From positions 1 through 64,000 of the forward strand of contig DASYHQ010000041.1 of the NCBI GenBank assembly GCA_035998445.1: a stretch of DNA of 64,000 nt, read 5' to 3'. The notes beneath the pieces are model-generated. The model saw nothing but the letters and a program-made list of their open reading frames with translations, ran no database searches and was not told the DNA's origin. The stretch comes from Tepidisphaeraceae bacterium. GTDB taxonomy: Bacteria; Planctomycetota; Phycisphaerae; Tepidisphaerales; Tepidisphaeraceae. The position numbers and the translations under genes are program-made. Each line of letters begins with the position of its first letter. Position 1 is the first letter of the stretch. This document shows positions 41,680-50,724 of the stretch, in pieces.

Positions 41680-43008
41680 TCAAGCCCCAACGCCTGCCGC
41701 CGTCTGGCGGACGTGGGGCGCGGTGGTGGGGAAGAGGTGTTCGGCCTTCAGGTTTTGGCCGAGCACGGAGCGGTAGAAGTCGACCGTCGCCAGCTTGCAC
41801 AAGTCGTCGAACTCCTTGAACAGCACGGCGGTGGGGGCGTCCAGCTTCATGACGCCGCGCAGCTTGGCCTTGCGTAGCGCGGCGATGCGCTTGAACAGGG
41901 GCGGGTGCGTGTCGAACCAACTGGTGTCGGCGGACAGGATCTGCGCCTCGATGCCCGACTTTACCTTGGCCGGCAGATCGCGGCGGACGAGGTCGGTCAG
42001 CTGCACGAGGTCGTCGGGCAGGGTGCGGCGTTGCCACTGGGCGTGGGCGTGGTCGATCGCGATCGAGTTGGAGAGGTCGACGTAGGGAACCAGTTCCAGC
42101 GCGGCGCCCATCGCGTCGCTGCCGACGATGCGGGCGGCCTTGTGGTCGGCGTCGAACTCGGCCTGGCGCGACAGGTGCATGCTGAGCCCGTGGCTGAGCA
42201 GCGCCATACCCTTCAGAATCAGCCGCGTGAGGCCCATCGACAACTTACACAGCAGCGCGATCAGCCCGATCGTCCAGTGCGAGTCGCCGTCGGCGAACGA
42301 GTCGACGGCGTCGTCGAGGCCGTTGCGCTGGTAGGCGAGGCGGGTGAACCACGCGTTGATGTGGTGCACGACGTACGACAGCCGCATGAACCCGCCCTGC
42401 GCGAAGTGGCCGAACTCGTGGGCGAGCACGCCGGTGAACTGGCGCAGGTCCATCGCGGTGGCCAATGGCATGCCGATCGTCAGCACGAGGCGCCGGCGGA
42501 AGATGCCGAGCAGGCCGTTGTCGATGTGGGCCGACGCGTTGGCGCTGGCGATCACGTCGATGCGCGACGGCCGCGGGGTGTTCATCGCATCGCACAGGCG
42601 GTCGACGTAGGCGTACAACAGCGGTTGCTCGCGACGGTCGACCCAGTACGGCCGCGGTCCGTTCTTGCTCGATCGCCATAACAGCGGCAGCGTCATGAAC
42701 ACCACCAGCACCGCGCCGGCGATGATCGGCGCAACGTACGCAATCGCGATGAGGATGATCGCCCGGCCGCGCACGCCCTGGAACATGGCGCCCGCGTGCG
42801 TGGCGTACCAGACGACGCCCGCGACGGCGGCGGCGATCATCGCGAGGTAGACGAGCGGCAGCAGCACCATCACGCCCGCGACGAGCACGATGCCCACGCG
42901 GTACGCCAGCGACCACCGCCGCGGTTCGAGTTGCCCGTCGAACGCGGTGGCAAGGTCCGCACCGGTCACCGGCCGATTGCGCGGCACGGCGGGCTTCATC
43001 TGTGTCAT
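41680..43008 (-). CDS. M48-family membrane metalloprotease
   Basis: A 442-residue protein. Two membrane segments (residues 38-68 and 82-112) precede the catalytic domain. The zinc motif GVLAHEFGHFAQGG has H197, E198, H201, and the third-ligand region is LSRQAEFDADHKAARIVG. It is the HtpX/Ste24-like class involved in membrane protein quality control (inference). The ATG at 43008 is chosen since the longer frame runs into a PR2 repeat. Confidence 0.9.
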   Translation of the reverse strand: MTQMKPAVPRNRPVTGADLATAFDGQLEPRRWSLAYRVGIVLVAGVMVLLPLVYLAMIAAAVAGVVWYATHAGAMFQGVRGRAIILIAIAYVAPIIAGAVLVVFMTLPLLWRSSKNGPRPYWVDRREQPLLYAYVDRLCDAMNTPRPSRIDVIASANASAHIDNGLLGIFRRRLVLTIGMPLATAMDLRQFTGVLAHEFGHFAQGGFMRLSYVVHHINAWFTRLAYQRNGLDDAVDSFADGDSHWTIGLIALLCKLSMGLTRLILKGMALLSHGLSMHLSRQAEFDADHKAARIVGSDAMGAALELVPYVDLSNSIAIDHAHAQWQRRTLPDDLVQLTDLVRRDLPAKVKSGIEAQILSADTSWFDTHPPLFKRIAALRKAKLRGVMKLDAPTAVLFKEFDDLCKLATVDFYRSVLGQNLKAEHLFPTTAPHVRQTAAGVGA

Positions 43009-43145
43009 TGGAAAGGCCCCTGTTTGTGGCGTTGATCCTGTACCGCTTCCCCAGCGGTTGTCGAACAGGATACCCGCCACGTTGCGGGCCACCAAATTGG
43101 GCGACGACATCCGTGAACCAGCCCTCTGCAGACGCGTCTCACTCT

Positions 43146-43258
43146 GGTCCCCTCTCCCGGTACTCCGGGGGAGGGTTAGGGAGGAGGCCAACTACCTTGT
43201 ATTGCGGTTGAAGACCCCCTCCCTAGCCCTCCCCCGCGAGTACGCGGTAGAGGGGACC
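43146..43258. repeat. PR2 palindrome (diverged)
   Basis: GGTCCCCTCTCCCGGTACTC with GGGGGAGGGTTAGGGAGG pairs with CCTCCCTAGCCCTCCCCCGC and AGAGGGGACC. The middle differs from other PR2 copies. Confidence 0.85.
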
Positions 43259-43266
43259 CGCGTGCG

Positions 43267-44085
43267 TCAGTCACCCTCCACGACCGGTAGCGCGGCCGTG
43301 CGGTGATGGCCGCTGGAGGCCTCGATCTGCCGGCGGGCGGTGGCGACGATCTCGCCGGCGTCGGCGGTGTCCTTAAGCAAGGCGACGACACCCTGGCTGC
43401 CGCGCGCCTTGTGCAACGCGGCGGCGGTGGCCTCGGACAGTTCCGTCAACGTCAGTTCCAAGTCCGTCATGCGGTCGCGCAGGTTGGTCGGCGAGCCGGT
43501 GAGGCCCTTGTGACGGCGATAGGTCTCCACGTCCATGCCGAAGGTGCGGTTCATCAGCTCGTTGGTCAGCGCGCGGAAGTGCTCGCTGTCGGTGGCGCCG
43601 CGGCGGGCCCACTCGCTGGTGAGGTCTTGCCGGGCGCGCACGGCCCGCAGGCGCTGGTTGACCCACGGGCGGTCGAAACCGCGGCGTTCGTACAACTGCC
43701 GAGACCTGGCCGCGGGGCGGTCCGGGTCGCGAGTGGCCTGCAGGCGTTCGACACCGGCGGTCGCCAGCCATCGCTTGATCGGCTCGGCCCGGCGCGACCG
43801 CACCGCCTGTACCACGCGCAGCACGCCGGGCAGATCGAGGAAGTCGGCATGGCGGACGGAGCCGTCGGTGTTTGTCGCTTCGAACGTGCGCGCCAGGCCC
43901 GCGAGCGACGCATCGCTGCGCTTCAGCTCGGCCCACGCCGCGGCGGGATCGGGCAGGTCTACGTCGCTCAACGCCGTCAGTAAATCGGTGGCGGCGTAAT
44001 AGGTGATACGCCGCTGGCGCGTGCGGTCGATCCGCGTGTCGTTCAGCAGATTAGCCAGAATGGATGAGTCTGTCGTTTGGCGCAT
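43267..44085 (-). CDS. Bro-N / DinD-like protein
   Basis: A 272-residue protein. The N-terminal Bro-N-like domain has RITYYAATDLLTALSDVDLP and HADFLDLPGVLRVVQAVRSR, then EPIKRWLATAGVERLQ. The C-terminal half matches DinD: LTSEWARRGATDSEHFRALT, NELMNRTFGMDVETYRRHKG and NLRDRMTDLELTLTELSEAT. DinD-type proteins are DNA-damage inducible in enterobacteria, and Bro proteins occur in phages. Its role here is unknown. Confidence 0.85.
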   Translation of the reverse strand: MRQTTDSSILANLLNDTRIDRTRQRRITYYAATDLLTALSDVDLPDPAAAWAELKRSDASLAGLARTFEATNTDGSVRHADFLDLPGVLRVVQAVRSRRAEPIKRWLATAGVERLQATRDPDRPAARSRQLYERRGFDRPWVNQRLRAVRARQDLTSEWARRGATDSEHFRALTNELMNRTFGMDVETYRRHKGLTGSPTNLRDRMTDLELTLTELSEATAAALHKARGSQGVVALLKDTADAGEIVATARRQIEASSGHHRTAALPVVEGD

Positions 44086-44199
44086 AATCGTATGGCTGTT
44101 AAAGAGTTAGCCATAGAATTATACGCTGGAACGGGTGAAAAGATCGTGTGAAAGCTACCTTGGAGGGTTTTTCAAGAACAATGCCGCGTCCGCTCCGAC

Positions 44200-44397
44200 C
44201 GTAGCATGGGCGTCCCGCCCATGGAGCCGCGGTACCCCGCGGTGTCGGGCCGTACTCGGCCCGAGTTAAAGAGCGCAAGCGGTCTGCTCTTCCATTGGTG
44301 CTGGCAACCCCTTCGCTGGCGCGATTGCTGATTCGGATGGCGTACCATCCGACGCGTCGGCGTACCGACGCCATGGGCGAGCCGCCCATGCTACGGT
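44200..44397. repeat. PR3 element, enlarged copy
   Basis: CGTAGCATGGGCGTCCCGCC pairs with GGCGAGCCGCCCATGCTACG. Inside are further complementary words (GGTACCCCGCGG, GCGTCGGCGTACCGACGCC), suggesting another palindrome in the loop. Confidence 0.82.
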
Positions 44398-44454
44398 GAA
44401 GACCGGCCCCAACGGTGTTCGTAAACGCCCTCTCAGGATGACGAGGTCTTGAGC

Positions 44455-44616
44455 TAGAGCGTGTTATGCACTTTCCAGATCAGAAGCTGGCTTGGGTGCC
44501 ACGGTTTGGTACTCCAAGCCGTGTCTGCGTGTACCGGCACGGCTTGGAGTACCAAACCGTGGCACCCAGCGTCGCACGCCTGCGTTACTGACCCCGAAAG
44601 TGCCTAACACGCTCTA
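44455..44616. repeat. PR4 element, copy 2, supplying a stop codon
   Basis: Termini TAGAGCGTGTTA and ACACGCTCTA, same orientation as copy 1. The last three bases (CTA, 44614-44616) are the TAG stop of the lipoprotein gene on the minus strand. Confidence 0.92.
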
Positions 44617-45255
44617 GTTAATCCCCTCGGCGGCCCGGTGGTTGTAGAGCAGTTTGGCTACCTGATCGGCCAAGCTCTGGATCATCTGCTGGTTCAGCGC
44701 GGTCTCGTTGGTTTTCTGGTCGACGCGGACGAAGGGGGTTTGCAGGGAGACGGGATAGCCGTCGACCGTGTCGGTGGGCCAGCGGGTTTCGCCGGTGGTG
44801 GTGTCGACGATCTTCAACCGGCCGCTCGCGCTGGCGCGGGCCATGATGCCGTCGCTGCTGAGGCCCATCTGCTGCAGGTTCAGGTAGAGCACCTGCTTGG
44901 CCCCCGTGGCCCGGCCGATCTGCGGGATCGACATCGACCGATAGCCGGCCGGGTTGGTGTCGCGCAGCAGGTCGAGCGCGTCGGCGTCCACCAGCGGGGC
45001 GACCTGGTGGGCGGTCAGCTCCTGTCGAAGTTGGGCCGTCAGTTGCTGGGCGCCGATGTGGTTGACGCTGGGGTTGTCGAAGTTCTCGATTAGCACCAGC
45101 ATCGGCTCGGCCTTCGGCTGGTACTTAGCGTAGATCATCGGTGGTGGCATCAACCGCTGCGACGCGAGCGCCGCGACGTTGCAACCGGCCGCCAGGGGCA
45201 GCAGCGCCAGGGAACCAAGCAGGCAGAGGATCACGCGGGGCGCGAACTGGGGCAT
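44614..45255 (-). CDS. Hypothetical lipoprotein
   Basis: A 213-residue protein with a lipoprotein signal (VILCLLGSLALLPLAAGC). The body has LVLIENFDNPSVNHIGAQQL, TAQLRQELTAHQVAPLVDAD, QIGRATGAKQVLYLNLQQMG and a beta segment ASGRLKIVDTTTGETRWPTD. The fold resembles curli CsgG/PelC/YbaY-type or DUF4136-like lipoproteins (weak guess). It is paired with a second lipoprotein gene of similar theme just upstream. The stop codon is given by PR4. Confidence 0.75.
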   Translation of the reverse strand: MPQFAPRVILCLLGSLALLPLAAGCNVAALASQRLMPPPMIYAKYQPKAEPMLVLIENFDNPSVNHIGAQQLTAQLRQELTAHQVAPLVDADALDLLRDTNPAGYRSMSIPQIGRATGAKQVLYLNLQQMGLSSDGIMARASASGRLKIVDTTTGETRWPTDTVDGYPVSLQTPFVRVDQKTNETALNQQMIQSLADQVAKLLYNHRAAEGIN

Positions 45256-45324
45256 GGCAATCGTTCCTCTGTTGGCGTGAGGTTCTTCACTCCGCACTCG
45301 ACAATCATCACTCAGCACTTCCCA

Positions 45325-46062
45325 CTAGTCTTCCGGCGCCGCGTGTTCGATGAACCGGTTAACGATTTCCTGCGCAAAGGTGCTGACGGTGCCGCTGTAG
45401 GTTTTGCCGTCGCCCAGATCGGGCACACCTTCGCGTTGGGCCTTGCGGGGGAAGTCGACGCGGACGTCGTTTTCCTCGTAGGCGACCTTCGCGGTGCCGT
45501 CGGGGGCCACCTCGACGACGCGGAGCGTGCCAACCATCGACCCGCGGTACAGCTCGACGGCCGAGTCGGAGCGGGTTTGGAACGACTCGATCTCCACGTA
45601 AATCAACCGCGACACACCGAGCCGCGGGGCGACCTCGGTGATCGGCATGCCTTCGGTCTCGGGGTGCTCGCGCTGAAAGCGCACGACGCTGGCGGGGATG
45701 TAGGGAAACTTGGCGCCGGTGAGTTCCTTTGCGACTTTCTGCGGCTTGCCCTTGGCGTCCTTGGGGGTTGCCAGGCGGTTGTGAACGCCGGTGGCGACGT
45801 CGAGGCTGATGCCGGGCCAATCGATGCGCACCCCGCGGTCGGTCCAAACCATGATCGCGACCGACTGGTCCTGCAAACCGGTGTACTTCGGTTTGATCGG
45901 CGGCTTTGGCATCGCGTTGGCCAGCACCGCGAGCGGGCCACACCCCGCCAGCGACAGCATCGCGGCCGATGGCAGGACGAGCGACGCCAGCACGAGCAGC
46001 CGCCCAGGCAGTTGGCGGGCAGCGTGGGGGCGACGGTGGCGCGGGCGGTGGGTTGGCTTCAT
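45325..46062 (-). CDS. Hypothetical lipoprotein, related in theme to the next gene
   Basis: A 245-residue protein with an Arg/His-rich N-terminus, a hydrophobic core and lipobox MLSLAGC near residue 41. The body has KYTGLQDQSVAIMVWTDRGV, ITEVAPRLGVSRLIYVEIES and GSMVGTLRVVEVAPDGTAKV, parallel to the architecture of the following gene. The ATG at 46062 is chosen. It precedes 44614-45255 on the same strand, so the pair is probably one operon with DUF2752. Function unknown. Confidence 0.75.
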   Translation of the reverse strand: MKPTHRPRHRRPHAARQLPGRLLVLASLVLPSAAMLSLAGCGPLAVLANAMPKPPIKPKYTGLQDQSVAIMVWTDRGVRIDWPGISLDVATGVHNRLATPKDAKGKPQKVAKELTGAKFPYIPASVVRFQREHPETEGMPITEVAPRLGVSRLIYVEIESFQTRSDSAVELYRGSMVGTLRVVEVAPDGTAKVAYEENDVRVDFPRKAQREGVPDLGDGKTYSGTVSTFAQEIVNRFIEHAAPED

Positions 46063-46097
46063 TTCATCCTTCATCCTTCGACCCTCATGCTTGCGAA

Positions 46098-46583
46098 TCA
46101 TCCCCACCCGTCGATGCCGCGCAGGTGGATGAAGATCTTCCACGCCCAACCCCCGATCGCCAGGGCGAACAGGCCCAGCACGACCGGCACGCCCGGCAGC
46201 GCGCGAAGCACGCGGTACGCCGGCCGACCACTGATCGCGACGTACGCCCCGCCCCAAACCGCCAGCGACGCGAGGATCGCCAGTGCAAATCCCATCGGCT
46301 GTACGTAGGCGCTGGCAACAGCGTTCCCACGAACGAAGTGGGCGAAGCTGGTCGTCATACCGCAACTGGGGCAGGGCAAGTCGGTGCGGGCCAGGAAGCC
46401 GCAGTTCTGCATGCCCAAGCGCATGTGCGTCCCCATGCCGTTCGCCGCCGGCGGCACCTGGGTCGCCGTGATCAGGACCGCCAGCGCCGCCAGCGCGATG
46501 GCCAGCGCGATCAGGCGCGCCATCAGCGACGCCCGCGCAGGGACCGTCAGGCGGAGGTAGAGGTTGGGAACGAGGGTCGACAC
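46098..46583 (-). CDS. DUF2752 membrane protein
   Basis: A 161-residue protein with three membrane segments. The family motif DLPCPSCGMTTSFAHFVRGN (residues 69-88), with two cysteines before the second segment, identifies DUF2752. Its role is unknown. It sits at the head of the lipoprotein pair (36-base gap). Confidence 0.9.
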   Translation of the reverse strand: MSTLVPNLYLRLTVPARASLMARLIALAIALAALAVLITATQVPPAANGMGTHMRLGMQNCGFLARTDLPCPSCGMTTSFAHFVRGNAVASAYVQPMGFALAILASLAVWGGAYVAISGRPAYRVLRALPGVPVVLGLFALAIGGWAWKIFIHLRGIDGWG

Positions 46584-47275
46584 TAGAAAATATCAGGGCA
46601 ACCGGGGCGTTGGTGAACACCGTCATGCTAATGGGCAAACGGGCTTATCGCAAAACGTGCTCGCCCATTTTTTGCGCGATGTTAACACGCTGCGGCGGAA
46701 GTTGTGTTATTCAGCAACAGGGCTGAACGTTACCCTAATCCTGCGTTCCCCCGCACGAAATCCGGCCGATCGATTCCATGCCGCATTTCCCGCTGAACGC
46801 TGATGTTGAAGGCGGTCCCGATTTTGCGGTTGGCAAGGCGCGTGCGTCGTAATTTTGAGCGAGGATCGGCTAAGGATTTTCGCCACATAAACAAGCAGGC
46901 CGTGGTGTGGTATTGACATTCGACGCGCAGAAGCATAATTCTGGTCATCGCCGGTGGCGCGGTCGGACTATGGCAGTCCGTCACGTCCGTCGATCGAGAC
47001 ATGGGTGCGTCACTCCCCACGACCGGTGGTTCTCACAGCTATTTTTTGGCCCGGTTCCCGGATCGACGGCTTCGCGTTGCCGCTAGCCGCTCGATCATTT
47101 ATTTGGCGATTCCGATCGTTCGGCACGTTCGCGGGGCCCGCGCTGGCGGGGCGTGTGGGAGGCCGGGGCTGGCTTTTCGGAAAACGGGCATTGACGGTTT
47201 TCGGGTTCGGAATGTATTGGGACGGTCCCGCTCGCGCCGGTGAGTGGGGCACCCCTTAGAAAGAGCGGTTTCACG
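46584..47275. other. Long divergent spacer, no recognised gene
   Basis: 690 bases between DUF2752 (minus) and the glycosyltransferase (plus), locally AT-richer. Short frames on both strands show no family features. It must hold both promoters. AAAGAGCGG lies 6-14 bases before the ATG at 47276. No repeat of the PR1-PR9 type was recognised, unusual for this window. Confidence 0.4.
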
Positions 47276-48781
47276 ATGCGCGTGTTCATGTTGGGCTGGG
47301 AATTTCCACCGTTCATCAGCGGTGGACTGGGGACCGCGTGCTACGGCCTGACCAAGGCGATGAGCGCGCTGGGGACCGACATTCTCTTCGTCTTGCCGCG
47401 CCCCGTCAGCACGCCGTTCTCGTCGCACCTCACGCTCGTCAGCCCCAGCCCCGAGGCCGTCGCCACCGCGTCGGCCGGTGGGCGTTCGTCGTCGTCACCG
47501 GGTGTCGGGACATCGCCGGTAGTGACCGAGTTTCGGATGGACGAGTTCGAGCACGTCACGTTCCGCACGGTCGACGCGCAGATGGTCGACCCGTACACGC
47601 GACCGGAAGATTACGACGTGCAGATCAAGACGATCCGCGAGGAGCGCACGCGCATCACCGACGCCACGCCGATCGACCCGATCCTGACCCCCCCGGTGGG
47701 AGCCCGCGCCGTAGCCGCAGTCGCTTCGTCCCACCCGGCCCCAAGCGCCTCGGCGCCGCAACAGAACCGCGAGCCCGGCCTGAAGGTGGATGGGCCGATC
47801 AAGAGCTTTTTAGGCAATGGCAGCCCCGGCGCGCACTACGCCGGCGACCTGTTCAGCGAAATCCAGCGGTACGCGATGCTAGCGACCGACATCGCGCGCA
47901 CCGAGCATGCCAACGTCGTGCATGCCCACGACTGGATGACCTTCCCCGCCGGCATGGCCGTCGCCGCCCAGAAGGGGCTGCCGCTGGTGGTGCACGTGCA
48001 CAGCACCGAGTTCGATCGCTCCGGCGTGCACGTCGACACGCGCATCTACGACATCGAACGTCGCGGCATGCACGCGGCCATGAAGGTGATCGCGGTCAGC
48101 CATTTGACCAAGAACATCATCGTGCAGCAGTACGGCATCGACCCGTCGAAGGTCGAGGTGGTCTACAACGCCATCGAGTCCAACGGCGCGCTGAGCGATT
48201 TTGATGAAGAGAAGTACAAGATCCACAAGGACGAGAAGGTCGTCCTGTTCCTGGGCCGCATCACGATGCAGAAAGGCCCGGAATACTTCATCGCCGCCGC
48301 CAAGAAGGTGCTGGAGGTGATGGACAACGTGAAGTTCGTGATGGCCGGCTCCGGCGACATGATCCGCCGCACGATCGAGATGGCCGCCGCCATGGGCATT
48401 GGTCACAAGGTGCTGTTCACCGGCTTCCTGCGTGGCGGCGACGTGGACAAGGTCTTCAAGATGGCCGACCTCTACGTCATGCCCAGCGTCTCCGAACCCT
48501 TCGGCATCGCGCCGCTGGAGGCGATGAGCAACGACGTTCCGGTGATCATCAGCAAGCAGTCGGGCGTTTCCGAAGTGCTCACGCACGCGCTGAAGGTCGA
48601 TTTCTGGGACGTGAACGAGATGGCCAACAAGATCATCGCTGTGTTGCGCCACCCGCCCCTGGCCAGCACGCTGCGCCAGCACGGCAGCTTCGAGGTAAAG
48701 GCCATGAGCTGGACCGACGCCGCCAAGGGCTGCGTCGACGTCTACGAGATGGCGACCGGCGGGATGACGGCGCGGGTATAA
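47276..48781 (+). CDS. Family 4/5-type glycosyltransferase (glycogen synthase-like)
   Basis: A 501-residue GT-B enzyme. The N-terminus MRVFMLGWEFPPFISGGLGT is the starch/glycogen-synthase-like start, then ANVVHAHDWMTFPAGMAVAA near residue 217. A C-terminal GT4-type donor site has KVVLFLGRITMQKGPEYFIA, FVMAGSGDMI and MPSVSEPFGIAPLEAMSNDV. Residues 55-90 and 145-170 are low-complexity insertions. Likely ADP/UDP-glucose-dependent glucan synthesis or a trehalose-type role (inference). The ATG at 47276 is chosen from homology. Confidence 0.88.
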   Translation: MRVFMLGWEFPPFISGGLGTACYGLTKAMSALGTDILFVLPRPVSTPFSSHLTLVSPSPEAVATASAGGRSSSSPGVGTSPVVTEFRMDEFEHVTFRTVDAQMVDPYTRPEDYDVQIKTIREERTRITDATPIDPILTPPVGARAVAAVASSHPAPSASAPQQNREPGLKVDGPIKSFLGNGSPGAHYAGDLFSEIQRYAMLATDIARTEHANVVHAHDWMTFPAGMAVAAQKGLPLVVHVHSTEFDRSGVHVDTRIYDIERRGMHAAMKVIAVSHLTKNIIVQQYGIDPSKVEVVYNAIESNGALSDFDEEKYKIHKDEKVVLFLGRITMQKGPEYFIAAAKKVLEVMDNVKFVMAGSGDMIRRTIEMAAAMGIGHKVLFTGFLRGGDVDKVFKMADLYVMPSVSEPFGIAPLEAMSNDVPVIISKQSGVSEVLTHALKVDFWDVNEMANKIIAVLRHPPLASTLRQHGSFEVKAMSWTDAAKGCVDVYEMATGGMTARV

Positions 48782-48826
48782 CCAAAAGGCGTTCGCGTCT
48801 CCCGCAACTTTCGGAAGCATGCCGGC

Positions 48827-48895
48827 CCCTCTTCTGTAGGACAGGCATTCCTGCCTGTCTCTCCCCCCGGTATTCTTCTCCCCCCGTATTCTTGT
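48827..48895. repeat. PR6 element, intergenic copy
   Basis: CTTCTGTAGGACAGGCATTC followed by CTGCCTGTCTCTCCCCCCGG and TATTCTTCTCCCCCCGTATT. The inner GACAGGCATTCCTGCCTGTC is a near palindrome. It is the reverse complement of 10587-10656 inside the GT fusion gene. Confidence 0.85.
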
Positions 48896-48974
48896 CCCCT
48901 CTACCACGTACTTGCCCCTCAGTGCTAGGGAGGGCGCCCGAGCGCGGACACCTTCAAGATCGCACCATGCGACC

Positions 48975-49015
48975 CCCGCCCTAACCCTCCCCCGGAGTAC
49001 CGGGAGAGGGAACCA
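48975..49015. repeat. PR2 half element
   Basis: Only a right arm is present (CCCTAACCCTCCCCCGGAGT, then ACCGGGAGAGGG), without the partner arm. Confidence 0.75.
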
Positions 49016-49030
49016 GAGGCACGCGCACGC

Positions 49031-49510
49031 CTACCTGTTCAACCAGTAGAGCGCGGCGTTCAGCACCGTCGCAAAGCTGGCCCACAGCAGATAGGGCACC
49101 ATCAACGCGCCCGCGGCCCGCGACAGGCGGAAGAACAGCACGATCGTCACGATGATCATCCCCAGCAGTGGCACGATGACGATCAGGCCCGCCAACGGCG
49201 ATCGCAGGCCAAAGAAGGCGGGGGACCAGAGGGCGTTCAGGGCCAACTGGATCGCGAACGCGATCGTCGCGCCGCGCACGCCGGGCGTTGACCCGCCGCG
49301 GCGCAGCACGAGGAAGAGCGCAACGCCCATCATCGCGTACAGCAGCGTCCACACCGGCCCGAACAGCCAAGCGGGCGGGTTGAACCACGGTTTGTTCAGC
49401 GTCGGGTACCACTCGCGCACGCTCGACATCGTCGCGACACCGCTGGCGATGCCCATGAGTTCACAGCCGGCGATGCAGGCGAGCAACAGCAGCCAATCAC
49501 GCAATTTCAT
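49031..49510 (-). CDS. TspO/MBR family protein
   Basis: A 159-residue, five-segment membrane protein: WYPTLNKPWFNPPAWLFGPV then WTLLYAMMGVALFLVLRR is the TspO signature (residues 33-70), followed by AIQLALNALWSPAFFGLRSP and LLWASFATVLNAALYWLN. TspO binds porphyrins and cholesterol-like ligands and affects stress responses in bacteria. The ATG at 49510 (MKLRDW) is chosen. Confidence 0.92.
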   Translation of the reverse strand: MKLRDWLLLLACIAGCELMGIASGVATMSSVREWYPTLNKPWFNPPAWLFGPVWTLLYAMMGVALFLVLRRGGSTPGVRGATIAFAIQLALNALWSPAFFGLRSPLAGLIVIVPLLGMIIVTIVLFFRLSRAAGALMVPYLLWASFATVLNAALYWLNR

Positions 49511-49622
49511 GCGCCGAATCGTAGCAGAAATGGGCAAGGAACTCGGACCGGCGGCGGTCCAACGGACGCGGTGGGGCGATCATCGCGATTCGAGCGGCAG
49601 CGGATAGAATCGCCGCCCAACC

Positions 49623-50621
49623 ATGACGCATGTCTCCTTCACCGCTGTTCTCGTCCTTTTGGCCATGCTGACCACGACCACCGCTGTCGCCGCCGAGCGG
49701 GCGTTCCTGTTCGCGACGTTCAAGGGCGAGGCATCGCCGATGACCGAGCAGGTCTACTTTGCCACCAGCCGGGATGGCCGGCAGTGGACGGCGCTGAACG
49801 GTGGCGAGCCGGTGCTCGTGAGCGACCTGGGGGAAAAAGGCGTGCGCGACCCGTTCCTCATAAGGTCGAAGGACGGCCGCAAGACGTACATCATTGCGAC
49901 CGACCTCTCCATGGCGCGCGACGGCGACTGGACGCGCGCGGTGCGGGCCAGCAGCAAGTCGATCGTGATCTGGGAGTCGACCGACCTAGTGAATTGGTCG
50001 GACGCGCGGCTGGTGAAGGTGGCGCCGGACGACGCCGGCTGCACGTGGGCGCCCGAGGCCATCTACGACGAGGCGCACGACGACTACCTCGTCTTCTGGG
50101 CATCCACGACGGCCGGCGACGACTTTGCGAAGCATCGCATCTGGGCGAGCCGCACGAAGGATTTCCAGACGTTCAGCGAGGCGTTCATCTACATCGACAG
50201 GCCGCAACAGGTAATTGACACGCACATCGTGCGCGACGGCGGTCGGTATTACCGCACATCGAAGGACGAGAAGAACAAAACGATGATCTACGAGGTCGCC
50301 GACCAGCTGATGGGCCCGTGGCAGGACGTGCCCGGTAACACGCTTGCTGCGGTGCGCGGGCACGAGGGACCGCAGTCGTTTCTACTGGAGCCCGCCGCCG
50401 ACGGTAAGCCGGCGACGTGGTGCATGCTGCTGGACTACCACAGCCGAGGCGCCGGTTACTAGGCGTACCTCACGCGCGATCTGGCCAAGGGGCAGTTCGA
50501 GCCTGCGACTGGTTTCACGTTCCCGTTCATCTTCCGGCACGGATCGGTTCTGTCAGTCACCGCCGACGAACTGGATCGGCTGACGAAGGCGTACGGAGCG
50601 GCCGAGGCTGGGAAGCAGTAG
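49623..50621 (+). pseudogene. GH43-like exported glycosidase gene with an in-frame stop
   Basis: Signal peptide (FTAVLVLLAMLTTTTAVAAE), then a five-bladed-propeller-type hydrolase: RDPFLIRSKDGRKTYIIATD, STDLVNWSDARLVKV and GCTWAPEAIYDEAHDDYLVF match GH43/arabinanase-like enzymes. The frame meets TAG at 50460-50462 after SRGAGY, yet continues without shift for 52 homologous-looking codons (AYLTRDLAKGQFEPATGFTF then PFIFRHGSVLSVTADELDRL) to a second TAG at 50621. A Lys or Tyr codon changed to TAG, a sequencing error, or readthrough would all fit. The 279-residue product would lack part of the last blade. Confidence 0.75.
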
Positions 50622-50724
50622 CTGCCGGCGTTAGACGTTCCCGTTTCTCCACTGCCCGGGCAAGGTTCCACGGCACTGCTGCGGGCGTTTTGGACGTGGT
50701 CCGATCGCAAGGTGCACCGCTATA

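Noticed and set aside
46730-47259. Possible genes in the long spacer before the glycosyltransferase
   Set aside because: Frames on both strands lack start signals and family features; left as non-coding.
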